Shown piece after piece: positions 61,443 to 64,000 of a DNA stretch of 64,000 nt. The translations under genes and the position numbers were made by a program. Under the pieces are notes generated by a model that saw only the letters and a list, made by a program, of their open reading frames with translations, was not told the DNA's origin and searched no databases. Source of the stretch: Hexactinellida sp. DTS-2022 (Eukaryota > Porifera > Hexactinellida); assembly GCA_028753945.1 (NCBI GenBank), contig JAPNXP010000006.1:930001-994000 (forward strand), read 5' to 3'. Every line of letters starts with the position of its first letter. Positions within the stretch are counted from its first letter, which is position 1.

Positions 61443-63642
61443 GTTTGATTAACAATATGAAAAGTGATGAGTCAGCATTTATTCTCAGTAAGTTTGTCGA
61501 TTGCTAAACACCAATCAATATTTCCTAATTATTGAATTCACAAAATTGTAAAAAACATATTTTTGACCATGTCATCATCACCTCAAGGTGTTAAGACCCA
61601 TTTGTAGTGGTGTTACGTGGCATAAGGGATGATTAATAAATTGAATTTTTGTTTCTAGCTTGCACCATCAATGAGATAATTTATATTTACTAATCATGTA
61701 TAAATCACCATTTAATTAAATAGTTAATAAATATATTATTAATATCCACAGGAATCAATATAATTATTACAAGTTGAACCCAATTATGGCAGAAATTAAG
61801 TCCAAATTGAACATTCGTGATTATCCAAAGAGGTGTAAAATTAAATTCTCTATCCAAACATGAAATGTATAAAGGCCACTATTCATAATTTTGTGATAAT
61901 TATGGGCCATAATTAGTTTAAATAGGTGCTGAAATAGTTTTATTAAAAATCATGACCTCAGGTTCGAATTAGACAGTCACTCCGCGCCTACATGCAAAGT
62001 TTCAGCCCTCAAACTATAAAGATGTGGCCAGGGCACCGTCTACGGTGAAATAATAATAATAAGGCAGTGATTTAGAAATGGCCCACTACATAGTAGTCGG
62101 CACAGTAATAACAATAAAATAAATAAGTGATTTCTGTAGTGACCCACTAAGTAGTAGTCGGCACAGTAAAAATATTTAGCACCTGAAATTTGATCCCTGA
62201 AATAATGGTTTGTGTTATGAATTTTCATCACCCATGCCTCAAAATAACTCAATTTATACGCCTCTAGGCATATCTCACGCGTCAATATAAGGCATAACTT
62301 GTTAGAGTTAAGGAAAAGCCTAAAATAAGTCATATAAGTATAACTACCTTCTGATCTCAGAGATAATGTCTGCATCGACTCAATCCATTGAGAATCAGTG
62401 ACACCGTTCCAACCACAAATTCTCATCAGCTTATCTTCCTTTTAGCAAAAAATTCTTTATATTGAGAATATATTGTTTTATATCACTATAAAGGTGTTAA
62501 ACCCATTTCAGAAAGGTGGTTCGAAGGTTAACGACCCTTAGTGTGTTGGAAGTTTCCTCTTAGACAACTTAATTTCAGAGTTATTCTATTTCGAGAATAA
62601 ATACTGTTGTGCGAATTCACATATTTCTATACATGTCAAATAATTCCTATACACCGACAAATACTCTGTATTGGCAAATTGTAAACATGTTTTTTCATTA
62701 TCACTTCAAAGTGTTAAGACCAATATGTTAAGGTGTCATGTGGCACAAGGATCGACTGATAAATTTGAAGTTTGTTTCTATCTTGCACCATCTCTGAGAT
62801 AATTTACATTTATTTGATAAGCATACATATATTATCATAAGTATAATTAATTAATTAATTAATTAAACAATTAGATTCACAATGAATTTAATTATGTCAA
62901 ACAAATTCCTGTAATTAATTTTAATCCATTGTATAGAAATACTACAAGTAAATAGAAATCTATCAAGAAAAGCGTAGTTGTTGCAGTGTATTAGAGATTT
63001 TCGGGTGTCGCGTATAACGGTAGATCTCTAATACATGCAACATAAACGGTCTTGTGTTTTAATAATATAGATAAATAAATAAGACAGCATAACGACTAAC
63101 TAAATTAAACACTCAAATTAGTAACACTAAACATTGATTTAACGATTGACTCAATTTCACCTAGGAGCTAGTGTCTATCTCAATTTCAATAACCTAAATT
63201 TGGAAAAACTCGATAGTTTGACAATAATTAAGCGCTATAACCAACTTACTGGATTTATTGGAATACAAACTTCCGAAGGAATCAGGTCTGCTTTCGATGG
63301 ACAATTTTCGTCAGCTTAATATGTATATTATTATGTCCTATAGGATATAGCCTCAATTTAACTACGTACTTCATATAAGTCCATTGTTAGTATTAAATTT
63401 AGTCAACATATTATAAAGTCTCTCTATTATGAACAAATATTTGGTCCCCTGAATGTTCTTAATAAAAGAAATTGACTGTATTTCACTCGATGAGGAAGGT
63501 TTACTATATGAACTATAAAGTTTATAGTTCATAGTTTAGTTTATAGTATAAACTATAAGTATTTCTGAATGGGAATGATTACATATTAAATCATTATTAT
63601 TGACTGAAAGTTACAATGCTAAGCTTCAGGTTAATTTAAATC

Positions 63643-63650
63643 ATGCAAAT
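63643..63650 (+). promoter_or_regulatory. Octamer-like ATGCAAAT in the copy 6 promoter
   Basis: Same conserved block, 184 bases ahead of the start codon. Confidence 0.35.
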
Positions 63651-63834
63651 GAGCATTGAACCTTTTAATGGCGTATTTATTCTATACAGGAAGATGTATC
63701 ATACGAGTACACATAATATCAAATAACCCCCTGCAAATTAACCTATTAAATTATATGGAGGAACTATTTAATTGAGTACATAGATTCATATGTGTATTAT
63801 AATTAGTTGGACAACTGTACTGTGACATCTAGCA

Positions 63835-64000
63835 ATGAAGAGTGTATGTGATAAATTGGTGGTGTTTTTGATAACAATCGTGTAAGTGTCAGTTCTACAA
63901 ATCAAAGCAGGTAATATTAATAGTAAATAGTAAACAAAAATGTAACACAGATTGCATGGATCAGAACAAAACATTTGATATTTATATGTTGTTATCTTTC
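63835..64000 (+). pseudogene. Lectin-Ig receptor, copy 6: exon 1 only, nonsense codon in the signal peptide; runs off the window
   Basis: Exon 1 occupies 63835-63910 and the start of intron 1 follows to the window end. Codon 17 is TAA (63883-63885) where the other copies have TCA, so the signal peptide stops after 16 residues. The change also creates a GTAAGT donor-like hexamer at 63882, but use of that site would join exon 2 out of frame. No other ATG is available in exon 1. A pseudogene or a sequencing error. Confidence 0.6.

Larger units (their letters stand above)
60965..63834. other. Intergenic DNA between copies 5 and 6
   Basis: Resembles the copy 1-2 spacer with the exon-like segment and hairpin, but without the 185-bp hAT MITE: CATAAGGGATGATT at about 61621 is the empty site. 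Confidence 0.6.

Noticed and set aside
1-64000. tRNA, rRNA or CRISPR features
   Set aside because: No cloverleaf-like conserved tRNA boxes, rRNA segments or spaced short direct repeats were recognised on reading. The large-scale repeats are gene duplications and transposons.

Overview
The window is metazoan nuclear DNA. The genes are intron-rich with mostly short GT-AG introns, the DNA is AT-rich, and the protein domains are animal ones: C-type lectin (CTLD), Ig, receptor tyrosine phosphatase (PTP) and death effector domain (DED). Small non-autonomous DNA transposons are dense. A compact-genome invertebrate such as a demosponge fits best, but the species is an inference.

Left part (1-9120). 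A hAT-like MITE (8-306) precedes a decayed MULE transposase carrying FLYWCH and RING regions (428-2032, minus). A four-exon L-threonine aldolase gene follows (2481-5071, plus), with a pogo-like MITE in each of its three introns. Next are an orphan exon resembling FAM20/GASK-type secretory kinases (5396-5581, minus) and two single-exon paralogues (5796-7109 and 7680-8987, plus), each made of about five DED-like repeats.

Right part (9121-64000). This is a head-to-tail array of one 15-exon receptor gene: five full-length copies and the first exon of a sixth. By joining exons at GT-AG borders I reconstruct: signal peptide, CTLD, CTLD, Ig, Ig, Ig-like, CTLD, CTLD, Ig, Ig, Ig-like, Ig, Ig-like, Ig-like, transmembrane helix, tyrosine-rich tail, one PTP domain. 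The PTP domain has a degenerate P-loop and WPD loop in every copy, so it is probably a pseudophosphatase. The tail holds about six YxxL/I/M motifs at ITAM-like spacing. Exons 2-6 and 7-11 are an internal duplication of one five-exon module.

The copies differ in informative ways. Copies 1 and 2 have a stop inside the transmembrane segment. Copies 3 and 4 have lost exon 11 in frame. Copy 4 has a 1-nt deletion in CTLD2. Copy 6 has a nonsense codon in its signal peptide. Copy 5 looks fully intact. An 11,196-bp tandem duplication (copies 1/2/3) shows no difference wherever I compared it, and a 9,841-bp one (copies 3/4) is nearly identical. Shared and empty transposon sites show that the copies are mosaics of one another. 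A large foldback element sits about 100 bp upstream of the start codons of copies 4 and 5.

The array looks like a rapidly evolving, membrane-anchored recognition family that could signal through SH2-type adaptors. Its closeness to the DED genes is suggestive of a recognition and cell-death neighbourhood, but no functional link is shown by the sequence.
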